DNA of 64,000 nt from Streptomyces spectabilis (GTDB lineage Bacteria; Actinomycetota; Actinomycetes; Streptomycetales; Streptomycetaceae). Positions 44,019 to 54,314 of the stretch are shown piece by piece. Positions within the stretch are counted from its first letter, which is position 1, and the number at the start of each line of letters is the position of its first letter. The position numbers and the translations under genes are program-made. Under the pieces are notes generated by a model. That model saw only the letters and a list, made by a program, of their open reading frames with translations, had not been told where the DNA came from and did no database searches. The stretch spans positions 7,636,501 through 7,700,500 of the forward strand of contig NZ_CP023690.1 in assembly GCF_008704795.1 (NCBI RefSeq), read 5' to 3'.

Positions 44019-45305
44019 ATGAGTGAGACGGAGCACGAGGCCGCGCCCGGGAGCGAGTCCGGAAGCACGTCCGGGAGCGCGTCCGGGGCCGGGCCGACGG
44101 GGCGGCCGGGCGCCGCGCGGCGCGGCCTCGGCGTCGGCATGGTCGGCTACGCCTTCATGGGCGCCGCCCACTCCCAGGGCTGGCGGACCGTGGGACGCGT
44201 CTTCGACCTGCCGGTCGAGGCGCGGCTCGCGGCGGTCTGCGGCCGCGACGGCGCGGCCGTGCGCGCCGCGGCGGACCGGCTCGGCTGGGCGGCGGCCGAG
44301 ACCGACTGGCGCGCGCTCATCGCCCGGGACGACGTCGACCTCGTCGACGTCTGCACGCCCGGCGACAGCCATGCGGAGATCGCCGTCGCCGCCCTGGAGG
44401 CGGGCAAGCACGTGCTGTGCGAGAAGCCGCTCGCCAACACCGTGGAGGAGGCGGAGGCCATGGTCGCCGCCGCCGAGCGGGCCCGCGCCCGCGGGCAGGT
44501 GGCGATGGTCGGCTTCAACTACCGCCGCGTGCCCGCGCTCGCGCTCGCCCGCGAGATGGTCGCCGCGGGCCGCCTCGGGACGCTGCGCCACGTGCGCCTC
44601 ACCTACCTCCAGGACTGGCTGGTCGATCCCGGCTTCCCGCTGACGTGGCGGCTGCGCAAGGACCGGGCGGGCTCGGGGGCCCTCGGCGACCTCGGCGCGC
44701 ACATCGTGGACCTCGCGCAGTACCTGACCGGCGAGGCCGTCGCGGGCGTCTCGGCCCTGACCGAGACGTTCGTACGCGAACGGCCCCTGGCGCGGGGCGC
44801 GCCCAGCGGGCTCGGCGCGGCGGCCGGCGGTCCGGCGACGGGCCAGGTCACCGTCGACGACGCCGCCGTCTTCACGGCCCGCTTCCCCTCCGGGGCGCTC
44901 GCCACCTTCGAGGCCACGCGGTTCGCGGCGGGCCGCAAGAACGCCCTGCGCCTCGAACTCAACGGCTCCGCGGGCTCGTTGGCCTTCGACCTAGAGCGCC
45001 TGAACGAGCTGTCCTTCCACGACCACACCGAGCCCGCCGCGTCGGCAGGGTTCCGCCGCATCCTCGTCACCGAGGCCACCCACCCCTATCTGGCGGCCTG
45101 GTGGCCGCCCGGCCACGGCCTCGGCTACGAGCACACCTTCGTGCACCAGGCCCGTGACCTGCTGCACGCCATCGCCACCGGCACCGTCCCCGAGCCGTCC
45201 TTCGCCGACGGGCTCGCCGTGCAGCGGGTGCTCGCGGCGGTGGAGGAGAGCGCGCAGAAGAACTCCGTGTACACGCTGGTGGCGGCCTCACCGGTCGCGG
45301 CCTGA
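44019..45305 (+). CDS. Gfo/Idh/MocA-family sugar oxidoreductase
   Basis: Codes for 428 residues. An N-terminal Ser/Gly-rich tail of about 35 residues is followed by a Rossmann fold ([20 protein letters not shown]) and the family's [16 protein letters not shown]ys-Pro motif. The second domain has [16 protein letters not shown], with the catalytic His. The enzyme oxidises a sugar or inositol with NAD(P). AGGAGG lies before the ATG. It follows the importer by 66 bases. Confidence 0.9.
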   Translation: MSETEHEAAPGSESGSTSGSASGAGPTGRPGAARRGLGVGMVGYAFMGAAHSQGWRTVGRVFDLPVEARLAAVCGRDGAAVRAAADRLGWAAAETDWRALIARDDVDLVDVCTPGDSHAEIAVAALEAGKHVLCEKPLANTVEEAEAMVAAAERARARGQVAMVGFNYRRVPALALAREMVAAGRLGTLRHVRLTYLQDWLVDPGFPLTWRLRKDRAGSGALGDLGAHIVDLAQYLTGEAVAGVSALTETFVRERPLARGAPSGLGAAAGGPATGQVTVDDAAVFTARFPSGALATFEATRFAAGRKNALRLELNGSAGSLAFDLERLNELSFHDHTEPAASAGFRRILVTEATHPYLAAWWPPGHGLGYEHTFVHQARDLLHAIATGTVPEPSFADGLAVQRVLAAVEESAQKNSVYTLVAASPVAA

Positions 45306-45327
45306 GGATGTCGAGAAAGGACCGGTC

Positions 45328-46326
<999 letters not shown>

Positions 46327-46342
46327 CGCTCCAGGAGCGTGT

Positions 46343-46443
46343 TTCAGCCCGTCCGGCGTTTGAGGACGAGGCGCGGAGCGCCGAAAAGCCGGGGGTCCAA
46401 GGGGGCGGAGCCCTCTTGTTCGGGAAGGGGCGGGTCTGGGGCG
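46343..46443 (+). repeat. Intergenic repeat element, full copy
   Basis: Aligns along its full length with 38715-38814. In the main hairpin one C has become T (GCCCTCTT instead of GCCCCCTT), so the pair is G-U in RNA and the stem survives. The rest of this 306-base gap holds no gene that I can see. Confidence 0.85.
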
Positions 46444-46562
46444 TGCCACGCGGCTCACCCACTTTGTCCCGCCCAAGGAAGAAGCCCAACACACCCCCCG
46501 CACAAGGGCTATCCGCCACGGACAAACGCGGCTACCGTCGCTGAGGTGTACAGGACATAACC

Positions 46563-46586
46563 CCCGGGGTGACGGCGCACCCCGGG
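46563..46586 (+). promoter_or_regulatory. Inverted repeat before the PQQ-type dehydrogenase
   Basis: CCCGGGGT (46563-46570) pairs with ACCCCGGG (46579-46586), 46 bases before the start at 46633. It could be an operator or an mRNA leader hairpin. Confidence 0.35.
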
Positions 46587-46632
46587 CGCCAGGCATCAGC
46601 CAGCCCCACACGGCCCCCGACCGGAGGACCCC

Positions 46633-49080
46633 GTGCACAGACCGCGCCCCACCACCCGCAAGGCCCTCGCCCTGCTCACCGGCACCCTCCTCACCGCCGC
46701 AACCCTCACCGTCGCCGCCCCCCACAGCGCGGCCGAGGCGCCGTCGCAACCGCGCGCGGAGGACTTCCAGCAGGTCACCCTCGCCAAGGGCGAGCCGGAG
46801 ATGGGCGAGCCCATGACCCTCGCCGTGCTCCCCGACCGCTCGGTCCTGCACACGTCCCGCGACGGCACGGTGCGCCTGACGGACGCCAAGGGGGAGACGA
46901 AGGTCGCCGGAAAGGTCCCGGTGTACTCGCACGACGAGGAAGGCCTGCAAGGCGTCGGCATCGACCCGAACTTCCGCAAGAACAGGGCGGTCTACCTCTA
47001 CTACGCCCCGCCCCTCGCCACCCCCGCGGGCGACGCGCCCAACGACGGCACCGCGGCGGACTTCAAGAAGTTCGACGGCGTGAACCGCCTGTCCCGCTTC
47101 GTGCTCAAGGCCGACGGCACCCTGGACGCGGCCAGCGAGAAGAAGGTCATCGACGTCCCCGCGAGCCGCGGCATCTGCTGCCACGTCGGCGGCGACATCG
47201 ACTTCGACAAGCAGGGCAATCTGTATCTGTCGACGGGCGACGACTCCAACCCCTTCGCCTCGGACGGCTACACCCCCATCGACGAGCGCGCGAGCCGCAA
47301 CCCCGCGTACGACGCCCAGCGCACCTCCGCCAACACCAACGACCTGCGCGGCAAGATCCTCCGCATCAAGGTCAGGAACGACGGCTCCTACTCCGTGCCC
47401 CGCGGCAACCTCTTCGCCCAGGGCACCAAGAAGACCCGCCCCGAGATCTACGCGATGGGCTTCCGCAACCCCTTCCGGATGAGCGTCGACAAGCCCACCG
47501 GCATCGTGTACCTCGGCGACTACGGCCCGGACGCGGGCAAGGCCGATCCCAAGCGCGGCCCGGCGGGACAGGTCGAGTTCACCCGCGTGACCAAGCCCGG
47601 CAACTACGGCTGGCCGTACTGCACCGGCAAGAACGACGCGTACATCGACTACGACTTCGCCACCGGCGCCTCCGGCGCGGCCTTCGACTGCGCGGCGCCG
47701 CGGAACACCTCGCCGCGCAACACGGGCCTGACCGAGCTGCCGCCCGCACAGCCCGCGTGGATCCCGTACGACGGCGGCTCGGTCCCGGAGTTCGGCACCG
47801 GCTCGGAGTCCCCGATGGGCGGCCCGGTCTACCGCTACGACGCGAACCTCGCATCGCCGGTGAAGTTCCCCCAGGCCTACGACGGGAACTACTTCGCCGG
47901 TGAGTTCGGGCGGCGCTGGATCAAACGCATCGACCAGGGCGCGGACGGCACCGTGAAGTCCATCAACGCCTTCCCCTGGAAGGGCACCCAGGTGATGGAC
48001 ATGGAGTTCGGCCCGGACGGGGCGCTGTACGTCCTCGACTACGGCACCGGCTACTTCAACGGCGACCACAACTCCGCCCTGTACCGCATCGAGAACGCCA
48101 CCGGCGGCCACTCGCCCGTCGTCGAGGCCTCGGCCTCGGTGACCAGCGGCCAGGCCCCGCTGAAGACCCAGTTCACCGCCAAGGCCACGGACGCCGACGG
48201 CGACGCGCTGACCTACGCCTGGGACTTCGGCGACGGCGGCACGTCCACCGAGCAGAGCCCCTCGCACACGTACGACAAGAACGGCGTCTACACCGCGACC
48301 GTCACCGCCAAGGACCCGTCCGGCCGCACCGGCACCGCGAGCGCGCACGTCACCGTCGGCAACACCGCGCCCACCGTGAAGCTGGAACTCCCCGGCGACG
48401 GACAGCTGTTCACCTTCGGCGACAAGGTGCCCTTCAAGGTCAGCGTGACCGACCCCGAGGACGGGACCGTGGACTGCTCCAAGGTCAAGGTCACCCACAT
48501 CCTCGGCCACGACAGCCACGGCCACCCGGTCACCTCCGCGAACGGCTGCGAAGGCACCCTCCAGACGTCCGCGGACAGCGAGCACGACCCGAACGCGAAC
48601 ATTTTCGGCGTCTTCGACGCCGAGTACACCGACAAGGGCGCCAACGGCCAGCCCCCGCTGACCACCCACGACCAGAACGTCACCCAGACCCGGCACCGCC
48701 AGGCCGAGCACTACGACGACTCCAAGGGCGTGAACGTCGTCAGTCACACCCCCGCCCACGGCGGCAAGACGGTCGGTGACATCCACAGCGGCGACTGGGT
48801 CTCCTTCAAGCCCTACCAGCTGGGGAACGCCACGAAGCTGACGGCGCGCGTCGCCTCGGCGGGCTCCGGGGGCACCCTGGAGATCCGCGCGGGCGCGGCC
48901 GACGGCACGCTGCTCGGCAGCGCCAAGGTCGACCCGACCGGGTCGTGGGAGACGTACACCGACGTCAGCACGGCCCTCGCGGGCGCCCCCGCGGGCACGA
49001 CGACGCTCTACCTGGTCTTCAAGGGCGCGGGCACGGGCGCCTTGTACGACGTCGACGACTTCACCTTCACCACGAGCTGA
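46633..49080 (+). CDS. Secreted PQQ-type sugar dehydrogenase with PKD and carbohydrate-binding modules
   Basis: Codes for 815 residues. After a signal peptide (about 1-35) comes a sorbosone/glucose dehydrogenase propeller (about 45-485): YSHDEEGLQGVGIDPNF, GGDIDFDKQGNLYLSTGDDS, GFRNPFRMSVDKPTG. A PKD domain follows (about 495-575, YAWDFGDGGTSTEQSP), then a linker, and a CBM6-like domain (about 690-815, WVSFKPYQLGNATKLTARVAS). PKD and CBM suggest action on polymer-bound or cell-wall sugar. GTG start. It would depend on the PQQ made by the operon at 16-19 kb. Confidence 0.85.
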   Translation: MHRPRPTTRKALALLTGTLLTAATLTVAAPHSAAEAPSQPRAEDFQQVTLAKGEPEMGEPMTLAVLPDRSVLHTSRDGTVRLTDAKGETKVAGKVPVYSHDEEGLQGVGIDPNFRKNRAVYLYYAPPLATPAGDAPNDGTAADFKKFDGVNRLSRFVLKADGTLDAASEKKVIDVPASRGICCHVGGDIDFDKQGNLYLSTGDDSNPFASDGYTPIDERASRNPAYDAQRTSANTNDLRGKILRIKVRNDGSYSVPRGNLFAQGTKKTRPEIYAMGFRNPFRMSVDKPTGIVYLGDYGPDAGKADPKRGPAGQVEFTRVTKPGNYGWPYCTGKNDAYIDYDFATGASGAAFDCAAPRNTSPRNTGLTELPPAQPAWIPYDGGSVPEFGTGSESPMGGPVYRYDANLASPVKFPQAYDGNYFAGEFGRRWIKRIDQGADGTVKSINAFPWKGTQVMDMEFGPDGALYVLDYGTGYFNGDHNSALYRIENATGGHSPVVEASASVTSGQAPLKTQFTAKATDADGDALTYAWDFGDGGTSTEQSPSHTYDKNGVYTATVTAKDPSGRTGTASAHVTVGNTAPTVKLELPGDGQLFTFGDKVPFKVSVTDPEDGTVDCSKVKVTHILGHDSHGHPVTSANGCEGTLQTSADSEHDPNANIFGVFDAEYTDKGANGQPPLTTHDQNVTQTRHRQAEHYDDSKGVNVVSHTPAHGGKTVGDIHSGDWVSFKPYQLGNATKLTARVASAGSGGTLEIRAGAADGTLLGSAKVDPTGSWETYTDVSTALAGAPAGTTTLYLVFKGAGTGALYDVDDFTFTTS

Positions 49081-49095
49081 GAGGGAGGCACCGCG

Positions 49096-50529
49096 ATGCG
49101 CGCACGCGCGCGGCTCGTCGTCGCCACGGCGGCCGCCACCCTGCTGATCGGCTGCGTCTCGGGACCCGCGCAGTCCGAGCCCGACCCCGGCCCCGACGGC
49201 AGCGGGCGAGGGGGCGACAAGGCCGACGAACGGGTCCTGGTCTTCTCCAGGACCGCAGGCTTCCGCCACGACTCGATCCCGGACGGCGTCGCCGCCGTCC
49301 GGGACCTGGGCGCCGCCCACGGCTTCACCGTCGACGCGACGGAGGACGCCCGCGCCTTCACCCCGAAGAACCTGGCCCGCTACGACGCCGTCGTCTGGCT
49401 CTCCACCACCGGCGACGTCCTCAACTCCGCCCAGCAGACCGCCTTCGAGCGCTACGTCCGCGCGGGCGGCGGCTACGTCGGCATCCACGCGGCCGCCGAC
49501 ACCGAGTACGACTGGCCCTTCTACGGCGGCCTGGTGGGCGCCCACTTCCAGTCGCACCCGGCGATCCAGCCCGCGAAGACCAAGGTCGAGGACCACGCCC
49601 ACCCGGCGACGGCCCACCTCGGCGCCGGGTGGGACCGTACCGACGAGTGGTACAACTACCGCTCCAATCCCCGCGCACGGGCCCGGGTCCTCGCCTCCCT
49701 CGACGAGTCCTCGTACAGCGGCGGAACGATGGGCGGCGACCATCCCATCGCCTGGTGCCAGAGCTCCGTCGGCGGCGCCGGACGCTCCTTCTACACCGGC
49801 GGCGGCCACACCAAGCAGTCCTACGCTGATCCAGCCTTCCGCACCCACCTGCTCGGCGGCATCCAGTACGCCACCGGCGCCGCGCAGGCCGACTGCCGCC
49901 CCGAGCAGGGCTACACGCCCCTGTTCGACGGCACCGCCGCCTCCCTCACCCGGTGGAAACAGGCCGGGCCCGGCTCCTTCGCCCTGAAGGACGACGGCAC
50001 CCTCACCTCCGTCGGCGGCATGGGCCTGCTCTGGTACGCCGACCACTCCTTCGCCTCCTACTCCCTCAAGCTCGACTGGAAGATGACCGGCACCGACAAC
50101 GACGACAACTCCGGCGTATTCGTGGGCTTCCCGCCCTCCGACGACCCGTGGTCGGCCGTCAACAACGGCTACGAGATCCAGATCGACGCCACCGACGCAC
50201 CGGAGAAGACCACCGGCTCCGTGTACGGCTTCAAGTCCGCCGACCTGGCCGCCCGCGACCGCGCCCTGAACCCGCCGGGCCGGTGGAACACCTACGAACT
50301 CCGCGTCGAGGGCGAACGCCTGCGGATCTGGCTCAACGGCGTCCAGATCAACGACTACACCAACACCGACCCCGCACGCAGCCTGCGCGACGGCCACATC
50401 GGCATCCAGAACCACGGCGGAGACGACCAGGTCGCCTTCCGCGACATCCGTGTGAAGGAACTGGCCACAGGCCGCGGCGGCCCCGCGCCCGACACCGCCC
50501 CCGGAGCCGGGGGAGCGGGCGCCCGCTAG
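49096..50529 (+). CDS. ThuA-like / 3-keto-disaccharide hydrolase (DUF1080) lipoprotein
   Basis: Codes for 477 residues. The signal ends with a lipobox (LLIGC, Cys20). Residues about 45-265 form a ThuA-like glutamine-amidotransferase fold (VLVFSRTAGFRHDSIPDGVAAVRDLG, GGYVGIHAAADTEYDWPFYGGLVGAHF). Residues about 275-460 are a concanavalin-like DUF1080 domain, a family now named 3-keto-disaccharide hydrolase (FVGFPPSDDPWSAVNNGYEIQID, RWNTYELRVEGERLRIWLNG). ThuA enzymes act in 3-keto-trehalose metabolism. Adjacent to a sugar dehydrogenase, this suggests extracellular oxidation followed by cleavage. Confidence 0.85.
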   Translation: MRARARLVVATAAATLLIGCVSGPAQSEPDPGPDGSGRGGDKADERVLVFSRTAGFRHDSIPDGVAAVRDLGAAHGFTVDATEDARAFTPKNLARYDAVVWLSTTGDVLNSAQQTAFERYVRAGGGYVGIHAAADTEYDWPFYGGLVGAHFQSHPAIQPAKTKVEDHAHPATAHLGAGWDRTDEWYNYRSNPRARARVLASLDESSYSGGTMGGDHPIAWCQSSVGGAGRSFYTGGGHTKQSYADPAFRTHLLGGIQYATGAAQADCRPEQGYTPLFDGTAASLTRWKQAGPGSFALKDDGTLTSVGGMGLLWYADHSFASYSLKLDWKMTGTDNDDNSGVFVGFPPSDDPWSAVNNGYEIQIDATDAPEKTTGSVYGFKSADLAARDRALNPPGRWNTYELRVEGERLRIWLNGVQINDYTNTDPARSLRDGHIGIQNHGGDDQVAFRDIRVKELATGRGGPAPDTAPGAGGAGAR

Positions 50530-50533
50530 ACGG

Positions 50534-50567
50534 CGGTGGGCGGAGGACGCCGGACCTCCGCCCACCG
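50534..50567 (+). terminator. Strong terminator before the ebo cluster
   Basis: A 13-bp perfect stem (CGGTGGGCGGAGG with its complement) encloses an 8-base loop, 5 bases after the DUF1080 stop. It separates the sugar operon from the ebo-type operon. Confidence 0.75.
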
Positions 50568-50661
50568 TCCCATCGTCTTGTCGCCGTCTTGCCTCCCCGT
50601 GAGGCACGTGTGATGACTGGGCAGATGCGCACCGATCGCGTGCCGAGACAGGGAGGCAGCC

Positions 50662-51837
50662 GTGTCCACTACCGCTACCGAGGACCCCACGGGGGTGTGG
50701 CTGATCGGCGCCCGCGGGTCCGTCGCGACGACGGCCGTCGCGGGCTGCGCGGCGATGACGGCCGGCCTGCACCCGCCGACCGGCATGGTCACGGAGACCC
50801 CGGCCTTCGCCGGTGCCGGGCTGCCCGCCCTGTCCTCCCTCGTCTTCGGCGGCCACGACACCATGGAGTGCCCCCTGCCCAAACGCGCCGAACACCTGGC
50901 CGCCCAGGGAGTGCTGCCGCACGGCCTGCCCGCCGCCGTGCGCGCCGAACTCGTCGCCGCCGACGCCGAGATCCGCACCGGCGGCCCCCTGCCCGGCGAC
51001 ACCCGCACCGACGAGGAACTCATCTCCGCCTTCACCTCCGAGATCTCCGACTTCCTGCGCCGCCGCGGCCTCGCCCGCGCCGTCGTCGTGAACGTGGCCT
51101 CCACGGAACCGGCACCGCCCTCCGCCGCGGCCGGACCCGCCGCCCCGCCCCCCTTCGAGCCACCGCCGCCGGGCCGCCTCCTGCCGGCCAGCTCCCTCTA
51201 CGCCACAGCGGCCCTGCGCGCGGGCTGCCCCTATGTGAACTTCACCCCCTCCACCGGCCTGCACCACCCCGCCCTCGCCGCCCTCGCCGCACGCAGCGGC
51301 CTCCCGCACGCGGGCCGCGACGGCAAGACGGGCCAGACCCTGCTGCGCTCCGTGCTCGGCCCGATGTTCGCCCAGCGGGCCCTGGACGTCCGCGCCTGGT
51401 CCGGCACGAACCTCCTCGGCGGCGGCGACGGCGCCGCCCTCGCCGACCCCGACGCGGCCGCCGCCAAGAACGCGGGCAAGGAACGCGTCCTCGCCGACAC
51501 CCTCGGCGCCGTCCCCCAGGGCGAGGTCCACATCGACGACGTCCCCGCCCTCGGCGACTGGAAGACCGCTTGGGACCACATCGCCTTCGACGGCTTCCTC
51601 GGCACCCGCATGACCCTCCAGACCACCTGGCAGGGCTGTGACTCCGCCCTCGCCGCCCCCTTGGTCCTCGACCTGGTCCGCCTCCTCTCCCGCGCCCATG
51701 CCCACGGCCTCACCGGCCCACGGCCCGAACTCGCCTTCTACTTCAAGGACCCGGACCCGGGCGCGTCCGCCGCCCTCGCCGACCAGTACGCCGCGCTCAC
51801 CGCCTTCGCGGCCCGCCTGCAGGGACGGGGTGAGTAG
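50662..51837 (+). CDS. Inositol-3-phosphate synthase-like protein of the ebo cluster
   Basis: Codes for 391 residues. It matches myo-inositol-1-phosphate synthases: a nucleotide loop GARGSVATTAVAGCAAM, the central YVNFTPSTG, GRDGKTGQTLLRSVLGPMF, SGTNLLGGGDGAAL and GDWKTAWDHIAFDGFLG. Its position at the head of an ebo cluster is where other bacteria have the sugar-phosphate cyclase EboD (3-dehydroquinate-synthase-like), so it may fill the same role with a different fold. A three-base gap separates it from the prenyltransferase. Confidence 0.86.
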   Translation: MSTTATEDPTGVWLIGARGSVATTAVAGCAAMTAGLHPPTGMVTETPAFAGAGLPALSSLVFGGHDTMECPLPKRAEHLAAQGVLPHGLPAAVRAELVAADAEIRTGGPLPGDTRTDEELISAFTSEISDFLRRRGLARAVVVNVASTEPAPPSAAAGPAAPPPFEPPPPGRLLPASSLYATAALRAGCPYVNFTPSTGLHHPALAALAARSGLPHAGRDGKTGQTLLRSVLGPMFAQRALDVRAWSGTNLLGGGDGAALADPDAAAAKNAGKERVLADTLGAVPQGEVHIDDVPALGDWKTAWDHIAFDGFLGTRMTLQTTWQGCDSALAAPLVLDLVRLLSRAHAHGLTGPRPELAFYFKDPDPGASAALADQYAALTAFAARLQGRGE

Positions 51838-51840
51838 CGC

Positions 51841-53235
51841 ATGCGCCCCTTCCGCGTCCACGCCCGCGCCTGGGCCGAACTCCTTCGGCTCCCCGCCCTG
51901 TTCACCGTCCCGGGCGACGCCCTCGCCGGGGCCGCCGCCACCGGCCTGCGCCCCGGCCGGGGCACCGCCCTCGCCGTCACCTCCTCCCTTTGCCTCTACG
52001 AAGCGGGCATGGCCCTCAACGACTGGGCCGACCGCGCCGAGGACGCCGCGGAACGCCCGCACCGCCCCATCCCGTCCGGCCGCGTCCACCCCACCGCCGC
52101 CCTCACGGCCGCCGCCGCCCTCACCGCCGCGGGCCTGGCCCTGGCCGCCCGAGCGGGCCGCCCCGCCCTCACCGTGGCCACCGCCCTGGCCGGCACCGTC
52201 TGGGCCTACGACCTGACCCTCAAGCACACCAAGGCGGGCCCCACCGCCATGGCCACGGCCCGAGCCCTGGACCTCCTCCTCGGCGCGACAGCGACGGCCA
52301 CGGGGCCTGCGCCGCGCGCTGGCGCGCGGGTCTCACACCAGTGGCGGGGGCGTGAGGCGGCCGGGGGTGGCAGGAGAGCGGGGGTCGCCCGGGCCGCCGG
52401 GGCTGTTGGGGGCGCTGGGGTCGCCGTGGCCGGTGAGGCTGGTGGCGGGGCCGGTGGTGGGGCTGCGCGGGCCGGTGGCCTTGGGCAGGTGGCCGGCGAG
52501 GTTGCCCCGGCCCGTGGCCTCGGTCGAGTAACTGGTGGAGCTGCCCGCGCCCGTGGCCTTGGCAAGGTTGCTGGTGGAGCCGCCCAGGCAGGTGGCTCCA
52601 GCCGGGTCGTCCGTGGCGCTGCCCGCCCCGGCGGCTTCGCTTGGGCTGCCGACGGACCTTCCCTAGGTGGTCGTCCCGGTCGCGCTCCCGGCGGGGCCCG
52701 TGCGGGGCGGGTTGCCCGGGAAGGCGCGCGACGGGTCAGCTCAGCCCTGCCCGCGGCCCTGGCGCTCGGAGCGCACACCCTCGCTGTCACCTCCGTCTCC
52801 CGTCACGAAACCCAAGGCGGCTCCACCACCGCCCCGTTGGGCGCCCTGGCCACGACGCTCGCGCTGGTCCACGCGGTGGCCCGGCCCCGGCGGCCGGCCG
52901 CCGGGCCCCCTTCGCTCCCGGCAGGCCGACGGCCAGCAGTCAGGCTCGGCCTGCCGGGCGCCACACACGCACTCCGGTGGGCCGAGGGCACCGGCGCCCT
53001 CGCCCGGGCGGCCCTCGCCCTGGCCTACGTCACCACGGCCGGTCGGCCCTACCTCCACGCGGCCCTGAACCCCTCACCTCCCTTGACCCAACGCGCCGTC
53101 GGCGGCGGCATCCGCGCCCTGATCCCTCTCCAGGCCGCGCTCGCCGCCAGGTCCGGGTCCCTCGGCAGCGCCCTGGTCGCGGCGAGTCTGGCCCCGGCGG
53201 CCCGCCGCTTCGCCCGCCGGGTGAGCGTCACATGA
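51841..53235 (+). CDS. eboC: UbiA-family prenyltransferase (EboC) with repetitive insertion
   Basis: Codes for 464 residues, against about 300 usual. It is a membrane prenyltransferase with the first aspartate motif in ALNDWADRAEDAAERP (NDxxDxxxD) at about residue 60, then YDLTLKHTKAGPTAMA. Segments about 1-165 and 300-464 align with EboC (SCO3242-type) proteins; residues about 165-300 are a Gly/Ala/Arg-rich insertion with five 13-residue repeats. The insertion is in frame and carries no stop. The C-terminus overlaps the next ATG (ATGA). Insertion effect on activity is unknown. Confidence 0.82.
   Translation: MRPFRVHARAWAELLRLPALFTVPGDALAGAAATGLRPGRGTALAVTSSLCLYEAGMALNDWADRAEDAAERPHRPIPSGRVHPTAALTAAAALTAAGLALAARAGRPALTVATALAGTVWAYDLTLKHTKAGPTAMATARALDLLLGATATATGPAPRAGARVSHQWRGREAAGGGRRAGVARAAGAVGGAGVAVAGEAGGGAGGGAARAGGLGQVAGEVAPARGLGRVTGGAARARGLGKVAGGAAQAGGSSRVVRGAARPGGFAWAADGPSLGGRPGRAPGGARAGRVAREGARRVSSALPAALALGAHTLAVTSVSRHETQGGSTTAPLGALATTLALVHAVARPRRPAAGPPSLPAGRRPAVRLGLPGATHALRWAEGTGALARAALALAYVTTAGRPYLHAALNPSPPLTQRAVGGGIRALIPLQAALAARSGSLGSALVAASLAPAARRFARRVSVT
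52456..52650 (+). repeat. Five 39-base coding repeats inside eboC
   Basis: Five tandem 13-residue units, of the form GGAARAGGLGQVA, GEVAPARGLGRVT, GGAARARGLGKVA, GGAAQAGGSSRVV and RGAARPGGFAWAA, occupy 52456-52650. They have drifted but keep the frame. The stretch is G-rich on the coding strand, unlike the C-rich flanks of the cluster. Confidence 0.85.
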
Positions 53236-54314
53236 CCGCCCCGTACGAGTGGTCTCCCGCCGAGGGCGCCTCCCTCCCTGACGGCACCCCCGCCGCAGAC
53301 CCGGCCGTCCGGGAGGCCTCGGCCGCAGGTGCCCCCACTCAAGACGCCCCCGCGCGCCTCCGCTTTGGCTATGGCACCAACGGCCTCACCGACCTCCGTC
53401 TCGACGACGCCCTCGGCCTCCTCGCCGACCTCGGCTACTCCGGCGTCGGCCTCACCCTCGACCACATGCACCTCGACCCCCTCGCCCCCGACCTGGCCGC
53501 TCGCACCCGGAGGGTGGCCCGGCGCCTGGACCAGCTGGGACTGACGGTCACAGTGGAGACGGGCGCCCGCTATGTGCTCGACCCACGCCGCAAGCACGGG
53601 CCTTCCCTGCTCGACCCCGACCCGCAGCGCCGTGCCGAACGGGCCAGCCTCCTCATCCGCGCCGTACAGGTCGCCACGGACCTCGGCGCCCACGCCGTCC
53701 ACTGCTTCAGCGGCATCACACCGGACGGCACCTCCGCGGAGACAGCCTGGTCGCGCCTCACCGATGCGCTCCAGCCCGTCCTCGACGCCGTGTCCTCGGC
53801 GCGCCTGCCGCTGGCCGTCGAGCCCGAACCCGGCCATCTCCTCGCCACACTCGCCGACTTCCACCACCTCCGTCACCTCCTCGGTGATCCCGAACTCCTG
53901 GGCCTGACCCTCGACATCGGCCACTGCCAGTGCCTCGAACCGCAGTCACCCGCCGACTGCGTCCGCGCCGCCGCCCCCTGGCTGCGGCACGTCCAGATCG
54001 AGGACATGCGCCGGGGCGTTCACGAACACCTCCCCTTCGGAGACGGCGAGATCGACTTCCCGCCCGTGCTGCGCGCCCTGGCCGCGACCGGCTACCAGGG
54101 CCTGACCGTCGTCGAGCTGCCCCGCCACTCCCACGCGGGCCCTCAACTCGCCGCTCGGTCCATGGACTTCCTTCACCGGGCCGCCGCCTTCGCCCTTTCC
54201 GGCGGTTCCGGCAGTTCTGGCAGCGCCGCTACCCCCACCTCCCCTCGTGCTCCCTCCGGTCCCGCCGCCGCCCCGCCGCTCCGCGAGGCCTCACCCCGAG
54301 GAGGAACCCCGTGA
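53232..54314 (+). CDS. Sugar phosphate isomerase/epimerase, ebo-associated
   Basis: Codes for 360 residues. After a variable 40-residue N-tail comes a TIM-barrel of the xylose-isomerase-like family: RFGYGTNGLTDLRLDDAL, EPEPGHLLATLADFHHLRHLL, LDIGHCQCLEPQSPADC, and HVQIEDMRRGVHEHLPFGDGEIDF, ending with a Glu in VVELPRHSH. The metal ligands Glu, Asp, His and Glu are visible. It overlaps the previous gene (ATGA) and the next (GTGA). Confidence 0.85.
   Translation: MTAPYEWSPAEGASLPDGTPAADPAVREASAAGAPTQDAPARLRFGYGTNGLTDLRLDDALGLLADLGYSGVGLTLDHMHLDPLAPDLAARTRRVARRLDQLGLTVTVETGARYVLDPRRKHGPSLLDPDPQRRAERASLLIRAVQVATDLGAHAVHCFSGITPDGTSAETAWSRLTDALQPVLDAVSSARLPLAVEPEPGHLLATLADFHHLRHLLGDPELLGLTLDIGHCQCLEPQSPADCVRAAAPWLRHVQIEDMRRGVHEHLPFGDGEIDFPPVLRALAATGYQGLTVVELPRHSHAGPQLAARSMDFLHRAAAFALSGGSGSSGSAATPTSPRAPSGPAAAPPLREASPRGGTP

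Noticed and set aside
41178..44702. Minus-strand open frame of 1,174 residues
   Set aside because: Antisense to the ABC importer and oxidoreductase genes; composition only, no motifs.
52206..52790. Minus-strand gene in the eboC insertion
   Set aside because: Ala/Pro/Arg-only composition mirrors the repeat on the plus strand; no start signal or domain.
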